A DNA stretch of 8,817 bases. It comes from Acidobacteriaceae bacterium (GTDB lineage: Bacteria > Acidobacteriota > Terriglobia > Terriglobales > Acidobacteriaceae). The stretch lies in NCBI GenBank assembly GCA_003152795.1, contig PMBA01000147.1, positions 1 to 8,817 on the forward strand, written 5' to 3'. The notes below the pieces were generated by a model that made no database searches, was not told where the DNA came from, and saw only the letters and a list, made by a program, of their open reading frames with translations. Both the position numbers and the translations under genes were made by a program. This document shows, in pieces, positions 1 through 5,985 of the stretch; the first letter of the stretch is position 1; each line of letters opens with the position of its first letter.

Positions 1-235
1 CGGCTGGGTGCGCGACTATTTCTTCGTCGCCAACGGATACGAAAAAGATATGGATTTCTACGCGTACCGGGGCGATACGGTCGATCCTCTGCCATTTCGC
101 AACATGCGCGCTTATCCGTATCCCGGCCAGTCTTTTCCCTCCGACGCCGAGCATCTGAATTACCTGCTCGAATACAACACCCGGTTCATGTCGGGGAATG
201 AGGCGAGCGGATACGCGTTCCAATATCCGAAGTGA
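1..235 (+). CDS. C-terminal end of a protein resembling CRTAC1/FG-GAP-type proteins (5' truncated)
   Basis: The reading frame is open from base 2 and ends at TGA 233-235, so the window holds only the last 77 residues; the true start lies outside. The visible part is rich in aromatic residues and ordered: it begins GWVRDYFFVANGYEKDMDFY, followed by GDTVDPLPF, YPYPGQSFPSDAEH and LLEYNTR. From memory this pattern (an 'RDYFF...KDMD' stretch, then 'VDPLPF', then an 'EYNTR' end) resembles the tail of large secreted acidobacterial proteins with FG-GAP/ASPIC-UnbV (CRTAC1-type) repeats. No catalytic motif or domain can be shown in this fragment, so the name is tentative, while the coding call is firm. 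The gene runs toward the deacetylase at 351-1316 and is separated from it by about 115 bases. Confidence 0.7.
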   Translation, partial: GWVRDYFFVANGYEKDMDFYAYRGDTVDPLPFRNMRAYPYPGQSFPSDAEHLNYLLEYNTRFMSGNEASGYAFQYPK

Positions 236-272
236 GACGGTCGCGCCGCCTGCTGGAATCGGTTTCTTTCAA

Positions 273-287
273 GCGCCGCGACGGCGT
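273..287. terminator. Weak hairpin in the convergent spacer 236-350
   Basis: CGCCG (274-278), loop CGA, CGGCG (282-286) form a perfect 5-bp stem, with a possible G-T pair outside it. It lies between two converging stop codons, where a terminator would be expected, but no U tract follows on either strand. A GC-rich patch with the palindrome GGCCGGCC lies further on. Nothing else was seen in this spacer. It is a weak terminator candidate at best. Confidence 0.2.
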
Positions 288-350
288 GATTTACATCGCA
301 GCCTAGCGCCTGTCGGTGGAGTGCCGGCCGGCCCCGCCCGTCTCTCTATC

Positions 351-1316
351 TCACTGCTGCCGTGCTTTCGCCAGTTCTTTCCACGTCACCAATACAAAAC
401 CCTGCTCCTTGAGAAACTGGCGGAACTCTCCGCTCTTTACCATATCCAGGTCGCGTTGACGCCACGCTGCTCCCCAATCGGGATGGTCCCAGGTCGCGCC
501 GCGCATCTCCTCGTCGTCGTACGCCAGATGCACGATGAGTTGGTAGACACCCGGCGGGAGCGCCGCTAGTTGCTTCTTGTACCAGTCAAGCCAGTCTTTC
601 TGATTGGGCGTGACGCCCGGTTCCATGGAGACAATGCGCTGCACGGTGACCTCCTCCGCGGGCACGGAAATCCCCGCGGGCGAGCCATGAGTTCCCGAGG
701 GCTCCAATAGGATCGGGAGCTTGTATTCATCCCGCAGTTTTCGGTAGACGCCGAATAGTTCGCTCGACGAGACCATGCCCGCCATGTGCATATCAAGGTG
801 CGTGAGCGGAATGCCCGCGTTTTTCGCACGGTCAATCTGCGAACGCAATTCGTACTTCACGTCCGCGATCCTGGCATTGCGGGCAACGTCGGGTGTGTCG
901 GAAGGAAAGTATCCGTTGGTGTCGACGAGGCTCGGGACTCTGCCCACTCCGCTGACCGGCCCCCAGCGCAGATCGGTCCACTCACTGGTCAGCGCCAGGT
1001 GGATGCCGAGATCGGCGTTCCGATGCTGCTTCGCCCAGCGTGCCACCTCGGGAAACCACGGGCACGGAACCAGGATGCTGGCCGAAGTGACCCATCCTTT
1101 ATCCAGCGCTTCGAACGTGGCCCGATTGACGGAATGATTCATGCCGAGGTCGTCGGCGTGAATCACCAACAGGCGCGCCGAGGCCGGATAGCCCAGGCGC
1201 TCCCGCAAGGTTTTTTCGGGGACAGTCGTTGGAGGAGAACTCTGGGCGACGCTCACATAGGCGAAGCCCACGCAGACAGAAAAGAACCGGAGTAGACAGC
1301 GCATTCTGTGGTTCAT
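351..1316 (-). CDS. Secreted YdjC/ChbG-family carbohydrate deacetylase
   Basis: The product is 321 aa. Residues 1 to about 24 look like a signal peptide: basic start, hydrophobic FFSVCVGFAYVSVA, then an AXA-like cleavage point before QSS. The YdjC hallmarks follow: HADDLGMNH (H53, D55, D56, H61), expected to form part of the metal/catalytic site; GIHLALTSEW (H106); and THLDMHMAG with H173-x3-H177, the usual second metal-binding pair. Characterised YdjC proteins such as E. coli ChbG deacetylate chitooligosaccharides, and HpnK-type members deacetylate other glycans, so a zinc- or magnesium-dependent N-deacetylase of an oligosaccharide is likely; the exact substrate is not visible. Length is somewhat above the roughly 250 aa of ChbG, partly because of the leader. 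The start is ATG at 1316; a second ATG four codons on would also give a signal peptide, and neither has a strong Shine-Dalgarno. It is divergent from the permease at 1553. Confidence 0.85.
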   Translation of the reverse strand: MNHRMRCLLRFFSVCVGFAYVSVAQSSPPTTVPEKTLRERLGYPASARLLVIHADDLGMNHSVNRATFEALDKGWVTSASILVPCPWFPEVARWAKQHRNADLGIHLALTSEWTDLRWGPVSGVGRVPSLVDTNGYFPSDTPDVARNARIADVKYELRSQIDRAKNAGIPLTHLDMHMAGMVSSSELFGVYRKLRDEYKLPILLEPSGTHGSPAGISVPAEEVTVQRIVSMEPGVTPNQKDWLDWYKKQLAALPPGVYQLIVHLAYDDEEMRGATWDHPDWGAAWRQRDLDMVKSGEFRQFLKEQGFVLVTWKELAKARQQ

Positions 1317-1333
1317 GACCGTGACTCACGCTC

Positions 1334-1364
1334 CGCCGAATTCGGCGAATTCCTGAATTCCGCC
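1334..1364. promoter_or_regulatory. Overlapping palindromes, candidate operator
   Basis: CGCCGAATTCGGCG (1334-1347) is a perfect 14-base palindrome. It overlaps a second, imperfect one: GGCGAATTC (1344-1352), CT, GAATTCCGCC (1355-1364). Three GAATTC hexamers therefore start at 1338, 1347 and 1355, and a fourth lies at 1429 overlapping the permease -10 box. The cluster sits 18 bases upstream of the deacetylase ATG, in the divergent spacer. This is a typical place for binding of a dimeric regulator, but no regulator family can be named from the sequence. Confidence 0.4.
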
Positions 1365-1404
1365 AAAGCTCGGCAAGAATCGTTTTAATGCTGTTGTTTT
1401 TTCT

Positions 1405-1432
1405 TTGACAGAATAGCTCTTCCGTATAGAAT
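1405..1432 (+). promoter_or_regulatory. Sigma70-type promoter of the permease
   Basis: A perfect -35 hexamer TTGACA (1405-1410) is followed by a 16-base spacer and TAGAAT (1427-1432), five of six matches to TATAAT. Transcription should begin near 1439-1440, so the permease mRNA would carry a leader of about 113 nt. The upstream stretch (1381-1404) is T-rich. This is the best promoter match in the window. Confidence 0.7.
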
Positions 1433-1443
1433 TCGAGAGAATT

Positions 1444-1527
1444 TTATCGAACTGCGGCAGGGTCGCCCTATTTGCGACGCTGTGAGCACGGTTGCCCCTT
1501 CCCCGAAGCCCCGTTATCGCAGGATAA
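1444..1527 (+). promoter_or_regulatory. Structured mRNA leader with antiterminator helix (riboswitch-like)
   Basis: Near the predicted 5' end, TTATC (1444-1448) and CTGCG (1452-1456), separated by GAA, can pair with the contiguous CGCAGGATAA (1518-1527): 10 bp with one 3-nt bulge. This helix closes an internal region. Within it lies a hairpin of CAG+GTCGC (1458-1460, 1462-1466) with GCGAC+CTG (1474-1478, 1480-1482), 8 bp with one G-G mismatch and a CCTATTT loop. A C-rich segment follows (1484-1517). The closing helix uses the loop and 3' arm of the downstream terminator, so the two folds exclude each other. If the closing helix is stabilised, the permease is on. I could not match it to TPP, glycine, fluoride, ZTP, SAM or guanidine consensus sequences by eye. 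Pairing is seen in the sequence; ligand sensing is inference. Confidence 0.5.
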
Positions 1528-1542
1528 TGGGGTTTTGTTTTT
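1506..1542 (+). terminator. Intrinsic terminator/attenuator upstream of the permease start
   Basis: CCCCGTTATC (1509-1518), tetraloop GCAG (1519-1522), GATAATGGGG (1523-1532) give a 10-bp stem with one G-U pair. GAA (1506-1508) can extend it with the first bases of the T tract. TTTTGTTTTT (1533-1542) follows directly. It terminates only in the + direction, because no T tract follows on the - strand. It ends 10 bases before the permease ATG, inside the predicted transcript, so it should act as an attenuator and not as the end of an upstream gene, since the upstream gene is on the other strand. Confidence 0.75.
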
Positions 1543-1552
1543 GAGATCTTGC

Positions 1553-2908
1553 ATGAGTTCTACGCTCAACCCGCCCGCTGACGTCCCGCGCTTGCGGCGC
1601 TCGCTCACGCTCTGGGACCTGATTCTCTACGGCATCATCGTGATTCAGCCGGTGGCGCCGATGTCGGTGTTCGGCGTGCTCAGCGATCGTGGCCATGGAC
1701 ACGTAGTTACGACCATCCTGATTGCCATGGTGGCGATGCTGTTTACCGCCATCAGCTATGGCCGCATGGCGCGCGCTTATCCCAGCGCCGGCTCGGCTTT
1801 CACCTACGTCGGCCAGGAAATTAATCCCGCTCTCGGCTACGTCACTGGTTGGAGCATGGTCATGGATTACATGCTCAATCCGATCATCTGCACCATCTGG
1901 TGCAGCCAGCAGGCGCATGTCTTTGCTCCCGGCGTGCCTTATGCCGCGTGGGCCGTCTTCTTTGCGCTGGTCTTTACGCTGCTCAACATTCAGGGAGTGA
2001 AAACCTCGGCCCGCGTGAACTCGGCTCTCGCGGCGGGAATGGGCGTGGTAATCGCAATTTTCTTTGTGGTGGCGGCACGCTACATTTTTGGGCATCCGCA
2101 CGACGGCGCAGGCTTCTATACACGCCCCTTCTACGACCCGGCCCTGTGGAACACGAAGGCTGTCCTTGGAGGAACCTCGATTGCCGTGCTCACCTACATC
2201 GGCTTCGACGGCATCTCCACGCTCTCGGAAGAGGCGGAAAACCCGCGCCGCAATATTCTGCTGGCCACGGTGCTGACCTGCCTCGTGATCGGAATTCTGT
2301 CGGCTGTCGAGGTTTATGCCGCACAGTTGATTTGGCCCGCGTCACAGCCTTTCCCGGACGTTGACACCGCGTTCGTTCACGTCGCCGGCCGCGCCTGGTT
2401 GCCGATGTTTGGCATCATCGGATTCACCCTGCTGGTCGCGAACTTCGGATCCGGCATGGGCGCGCAGATCGGCGCTGCCCGCCTGCTCTACGGGATGGGA
2501 CGAAGCAACGCGCTTCCAAAATCATTTTTCGGAGTGGTGGACGCGAAGCATCGCGTACCGCGAAATAACGTCTTGTTTGTGGGTGCAATCGCGCTGATTG
2601 GCGCGTTCGTGATGAGTTACGGCCTCGGCGCCGAGATGCTCAATTTCGGCGCGCTTATCGCCTTCATGGGAGTGAACGCCGCGGCGTTCGTGCGTTACGT
2701 GGTGCGCGACCAAAAGTGGACCTTGTCGTTCGTCGTGCCCCCCGTCCTGGGCTTCGTAATCTGCCTGTTGCTGTGGCTGAGCCTCAGTTCTCCCGCCAAA
2801 ATCGCTGGCACCATCTGGATGGTTGCGGGCATCGCCTTCGGCGCCTGGAAGACGCGTGGTTTCCGCGGAGACCTGGTCAACTTTGATGTGCCGGCGGATG
2901 AGGAATAA
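1553..2908 (+). CDS. APC-superfamily permease, PuuP-like (amine/amino acid importer)
   Basis: The product is 451 aa from ATG 1553, close to the usual APC length, with about 12 hydrophobic segments beginning around residue 20 (WDLILYGIIVIQPVAPMSVFG). The frame is open upstream to a TTG at 1472, but that extension would translate the terminator hairpin, so ATG 1553 is preferred; only a weak GAG (1543-1545) precedes it. Its motifs follow the putrescine importer PuuP as I recall it: RLRRSLTLWD at the start, LFTAISYGRMARAYPSAGSA in the TM2-3 region, GFDGISTLSEE (217-227), and a GMGAQIGAARLLYGMGR segment (301-317). It should be an inner-membrane proton- or sodium-coupled importer. A polyamine or related amine is the best guess, but APC substrates cannot be read from sequence with confidence. 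It is transcribed alone, under the attenuator described at 1444-1542. Confidence 0.85.
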   Translation: MSSTLNPPADVPRLRRSLTLWDLILYGIIVIQPVAPMSVFGVLSDRGHGHVVTTILIAMVAMLFTAISYGRMARAYPSAGSAFTYVGQEINPALGYVTGWSMVMDYMLNPIICTIWCSQQAHVFAPGVPYAAWAVFFALVFTLLNIQGVKTSARVNSALAAGMGVVIAIFFVVAARYIFGHPHDGAGFYTRPFYDPALWNTKAVLGGTSIAVLTYIGFDGISTLSEEAENPRRNILLATVLTCLVIGILSAVEVYAAQLIWPASQPFPDVDTAFVHVAGRAWLPMFGIIGFTLLVANFGSGMGAQIGAARLLYGMGRSNALPKSFFGVVDAKHRVPRNNVLFVGAIALIGAFVMSYGLGAEMLNFGALIAFMGVNAAAFVRYVVRDQKWTLSFVVPPVLGFVICLLLWLSLSSPAKIAGTIWMVAGIAFGAWKTRGFRGDLVNFDVPADEE

Positions 2909-2912
2909 TAAT

Positions 2913-3009
2913 GTCAGAGGTAAGAGGTTAGATTGCAGAGGTTAAAACCGTTCGCACGTAGATGTGACTTGGTCTTACCTCTGCAATCTGACCTCTGACC
3001 TCTGCAATC
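2913..3009. repeat. Heptad-built inverted repeat between convergent genes
   Basis: The left arm (2915-2949) and right arm (2971-3004) are near-complementary over about 34 bases, with a 21-base loop. The mismatches are two substitutions in the outer half and a short irregular patch near the loop. Each arm is built of 7-base units: on the right TTACCTC, TGCAATC, TGACCTC, TGACCTC, TGCAATC (2975-3009), and on the left GTCAGAG, GTAAGAG, GTTAGAT, TGCAGAG, GTTAAAA (2913-2947). It fills the whole gap between the permease stop (2908) and the GH2 stop (3013). A hairpin RNA would form from either strand, so it may act as a bidirectional terminator or mRNA 3'-end stabiliser; no clear U tract is present. 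Confidence 0.85.
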
Positions 3010-3012
3010 GCC

Positions 3013-5706
3013 TCATTCCACGTTCCAGCCGCTCACTTCAACCTCCGCCTTCGCCGCTTCCAGCCTGCTGGCGCGGTACGTGGCCGTGATCTCCCGCTTT
3101 TCACCGGGTAGCAGCGAAATGTAATTATCCTGCCAGACGACCGGCAGAATTTCCGCGCCGCCTTTGCCCTTATCGAGTTTCAAGCGCGCAAAAAACGCGA
3201 TTGCCTTGCTGGGGTTCTCCACGGTGACATGGGTTACGAGGTCGTTCTCCAGTTTCTCCGTGCGGCTTGACACGTTCAGCTTTACCTTGGGCAACTGGGC
3301 CAGCGCAGTATAGTCCGCATACGAAGCCGTCGGAGTCGTATACCAGGTCGATTTAGACCAGTCTAAAGTCTCCGGTTTCGTCGAGAGCCAATAGAAGTTC
3401 GAACCAACCAGCTTGCCGGCGCTGTCGCTGACCCGAAGATCCAGAAAGTATGCCGGCGATAATCCTTCGATCTGCGGCAGTTCAAACACTTTTGCCGTGC
3501 TGTCGGCCATCGCGTCCAGCGCAGTCTCTTTGGAAAACTTCTGCGTGCCATCCAGATTGAAAACCCGTGCCTCGAGCTTCAGACCTTTGGCATCCGCATA
3601 CTGGCTGCTCACCAACCACACCGAGTGATCGTCATATCCATAGACGGGGTCGAGCGCCTGCATCGCCTTCTTCGCGCCGAAATATCCGCCCGCCGGACGC
3701 AAGTAGTAGTCGTAGAGATGCCAGATCATCGACGGCCACGCGTTATTCAGCATCCACTGGATCACACCCGTCGAAGTGTACTTGTTGCGGCTGTACGCTT
3801 CGTACATGGCGCGCACCCCTTCATAAGTCATGAGCTGCGACTTGTAGGTGAAGTCTTGCGCGCTGCTTGCCTTTCCGTACCGCGCGTTCAGTGCGTCGGT
3901 AAACACCTGCATCGTCTTGAAGGCCCCGCCACCGGCGTGAAAATTCCAGTACTCATCGACTGGCCAGAGATGCTCTTTCGGAACCATTCGTTCGACGCTC
4001 TCAATCGGCGGAACCGCTGGTCCCATGCTGGTTTCGGTATTGAAGCCGTAGGCGCCGCCGCACCCACCGGCGTTGCAGGACTTTTCGTCCGTATGAAGGT
4101 GCGGATCCGCCGCCCAGTACGAAGGCGCCACGTATTCATACGGCCCGCTCATTTTCACGCCGCTTCCGCCGGTGACCGTGGTCGGCTTCGCCGTGGCCGA
4201 GGACACCACCGGATTCGGCCACCGCAGGTCAGACTCGATCTTCAGATACATCTCCTCCACGTCTGGCGGTGGAGGGTTGTCGCTTCCATTCAGCCACATC
4301 ACCATGCTGGGATGGCTTCTCATCCGGTATATCTGGTCGCGCAAAGACGACTTCGCAATCTCGAAGTCCTCGTCCTTCCAGCTTCCCCAATGTTCCCAGA
4401 AATCGCAGCAGCACCATCCCGCCATCACCAGGATGCCCTGCTGGTCGGCCATCTCAAAGAATTCTTCGGTCTCGAGTTTCCCCTCGAGCCGAACCGTATT
4501 GAGTCCCATGTCGCGCACGTAGCGGAACTCATCCGCGAGCCGCTCCGGATTTTCGCGCAGCATCATGTCGGGACTCCAGCCGCCGCCACGAATCAGAATG
4601 TTCTTGCCATTGATTTTGAATAGGCGTTGCAGGCGATCCGGCGCCTGCTCCGCGACTTCGGAGGTGATCTCGCGGATTCCGAACTTGGTGCGCGACATAT
4701 CGGAAAGTTCACTCCCTTTCCCGTCGTTTACTTCGAACCGCAGATGCAGTTCGTACAGGTTCGGCGTCCCCATCTGCGCCGGCCACCACAGCCGCGGATT
4801 GCTTAAGTTGAGCTGTGGATACTGCTCCGGCGAGAAGACCACGTCTTTCGACTCTCCCGCCGCCAGTTCCACCGGTTGCTCGAATTCAGCTTTCTCGATG
4901 CTGCCCTTCAACGTCCCTCTCACCGGGTGATCGCTGGCGTTCTTTACCAGGGCCGTCACCGTCAAGTGGGCGGCACCGGCGTCGTTGGCGAGCGCATCGA
5001 CCCGCGAGAGCACGGCCGGATGCCGCAGCGCCACCGGTCCGCTGGTGGTCAAATACACCTCGCGCCACAGCCCCATGTTCTTGTCGGGCGGTGCGGGATT
5101 CCAGTCCACGAAAGTGATCGCCAGGCTGTTCTCAGTCGGCGCCCATACCTGTACGGCGAGCACATTCGTTCCTGGCATGACGTTGGAAGTGATGTTGAAT
5201 TCGTAGGTCCGCCATGCGCCGGCGACATCGTTCGACGTCGCGATCTGTTTTCCGTTGAGAAAAATGTTGGCCCGGTAGTTGATGCCGCGGAAATTCAGCC
5301 ACACCGTCTTACCGGAGTACACATGGGGTAAAGTGAACTCCTTGCGGTACCACCACGACGCCGCGTAGGGACTGTCGGGCGGCATCGGAATATTCGAAAA
5401 GTTGAAACCGACGGGATAGCTGACGCCGGGATATTGGCGCAGATTCATGGCGCTGAAGGGATCCGGCAGCAGCCCGCTCTTTACTTGCGCCGCCACCACA
5501 GTCGTTGGAACATGCGCCTGAATCCAGTTGCTGGGTTTGAAAGAGGCGCTGGAGATCGCTTCGCCAGTTGCCGTGACTCTCGCCGAGGACTGCAGGGCCC
5601 ATCCTTCGCGCAACGGGAGCGTCAGGGCAGGAGCCGGCTGGAAACTGGGCTGGGCGGCTGCGAAGGTGAGCGAAAAGAGCGGGATCAGGAGCCTCAACAT
5701 CTTCAT
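3013..5706 (-). CDS. Secreted glycoside hydrolase family 2, exo-beta-D-glucosaminidase type
   Basis: The product is 897 aa from ATG 5706, which has GAGGA six bases upstream. A TTG at 5745 would add 13 residues, but it lies almost at the predicted transcription start and would spoil the signal peptide (MKMLRLLIPLFSLTFAAA, cut before QPS). Order of regions: a GH2 sugar-binding beta-domain (SWWYRKEFTL, FRGINYRANIFLNGKQI); an Ig-like sandwich; a TIM barrel beginning near INGKNILIRGGGWSPD (about 363); then C-terminal beta-domains. The putative acid/base lies in WLNGSDNPPPP (D476) and the nucleophile in GFNTETSMG (E558). A Ser-Asp pair in place of the Asn-Glu of most GH2 enzymes is known from exo-beta-D-glucosaminidases such as CsxA. 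The likely role is release of glucosamine from the non-reducing ends of chitosan oligosaccharides. Endo-beta-mannosidase-like GH2 enzymes are the main alternative. It appears monocistronic. Confidence 0.85.
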   Translation of the reverse strand: MKMLRLLIPLFSLTFAAAQPSFQPAPALTLPLREGWALQSSARVTATGEAISSASFKPSNWIQAHVPTTVVAAQVKSGLLPDPFSAMNLRQYPGVSYPVGFNFSNIPMPPDSPYAASWWYRKEFTLPHVYSGKTVWLNFRGINYRANIFLNGKQIATSNDVAGAWRTYEFNITSNVMPGTNVLAVQVWAPTENSLAITFVDWNPAPPDKNMGLWREVYLTTSGPVALRHPAVLSRVDALANDAGAAHLTVTALVKNASDHPVRGTLKGSIEKAEFEQPVELAAGESKDVVFSPEQYPQLNLSNPRLWWPAQMGTPNLYELHLRFEVNDGKGSELSDMSRTKFGIREITSEVAEQAPDRLQRLFKINGKNILIRGGGWSPDMMLRENPERLADEFRYVRDMGLNTVRLEGKLETEEFFEMADQQGILVMAGWCCCDFWEHWGSWKDEDFEIAKSSLRDQIYRMRSHPSMVMWLNGSDNPPPPDVEEMYLKIESDLRWPNPVVSSATAKPTTVTGGSGVKMSGPYEYVAPSYWAADPHLHTDEKSCNAGGCGGAYGFNTETSMGPAVPPIESVERMVPKEHLWPVDEYWNFHAGGGAFKTMQVFTDALNARYGKASSAQDFTYKSQLMTYEGVRAMYEAYSRNKYTSTGVIQWMLNNAWPSMIWHLYDYYLRPAGGYFGAKKAMQALDPVYGYDDHSVWLVSSQYADAKGLKLEARVFNLDGTQKFSKETALDAMADSTAKVFELPQIEGLSPAYFLDLRVSDSAGKLVGSNFYWLSTKPETLDWSKSTWYTTPTASYADYTALAQLPKVKLNVSSRTEKLENDLVTHVTVENPSKAIAFFARLKLDKGKGGAEILPVVWQDNYISLLPGEKREITATYRASRLEAAKAEVEVSGWNVE

Positions 5707-5756
5707 AAAATATCCTCGACGAAGAAACGCGCCGCCGTTAAGCAACTCGCACTACG

Positions 5757-5785
5757 TTCATAGCATTTTTATTAATTCGATTCAA
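5757..5785 (-). promoter_or_regulatory. Candidate promoter of the GH2 gene
   Basis: On the - strand, TTGAAT (5785-5780) and TATGAA (5762-5757) are separated by 17 bases of AT-rich DNA. Each matches four of six consensus bases. The predicted start is near 5750, giving a leader of about 44 nt to the ATG at 5706. This supports the internal ATG over the TTG at 5745 as the translation start. Confidence 0.45.
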
Positions 5786-5895
5786 TAGGGGATTTCTGCC
5801 CCGTTTCCCGCGGAAGCGCAAGCCCCATCTCTATGGTTCGGGTTGCGGCGCAGCTCAGGCCTCGCCCCTTCAGAGCGTTCCACTTACGCCGCAAA

Positions 5896-5924
5896 TGAGT
5901 GGGATTCAACGCCTGGTTTATAAT
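5896..5924 (+). promoter_or_regulatory. Candidate promoter of the PPIase gene
   Basis: A perfect -10 box TATAAT is at 5919-5924. At 17 bases upstream the -35 position reads TGAGTG (5896-5901), which is poor, so activation or an atypical sigma contact may be needed. The start would lie near 5931, leaving a leader of about 55 nt. An AACGGAGT octamer is repeated directly at 5958-5965 and 5969-5976 in that leader; the second copy gives GGAG 10 bases before the ATG, and the first is a duplicate ribosome-binding-like motif. Confidence 0.5.
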
Positions 5925-5985
5925 CATAAATTCTGGCTTCCAGTGTGGAGCAATCTGAACGGAGTTTCAACGGAGTCATCCAACT

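Noticed and set aside
198..569. 123-residue open frame on the + strand across the spacer and the deacetylase 3' end
   Set aside because: It overlaps two well-supported genes in other frames, lacks a ribosome-binding site, and its Arg/Pro/Ala-rich product has no motif.
1472..1552. TTG start at 1472 extending the permease by 27 residues
   Set aside because: The added residues (with CEHGCPFPEAP) do not resemble an APC N-terminus and are encoded by the terminator hairpin and its U tract. ATG 1553 gives the family-like start RLRRSLTLWD shortly after.
2913..3009. CRISPR array
   Set aside because: The units are 7 bases long and contiguous, without spacers, and arranged as inverted arms; the same applies to 7972-8044.
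2913..3009. Insertion sequence or MITE with target-site duplication
   Set aside because: No flanking direct repeat of useful length was found and no transposase is nearby; the internal heptad structure explains the inverted arms better.
3625..4623. 332-residue open frame on the + strand inside the GH2 gene
   Set aside because: It is antisense to conserved GH2 catalytic motifs, is rich in Arg/His/Pro as expected of a high-GC shadow frame, and shows no recognisable domain.
5707..5745. TTG start at 5745 for the GH2 enzyme
   Set aside because: It would place 13 residues including two arginines before a good signal peptide and lies about five bases from the predicted transcription start. ATG 5706 has a well-placed GAGGA.
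5845..5892. tRNA gene
   Set aside because: Only 48 bases lie between the putative acceptor strands, and there is no anticodon or T arm (no GGTTCGAATCC-like sequence).
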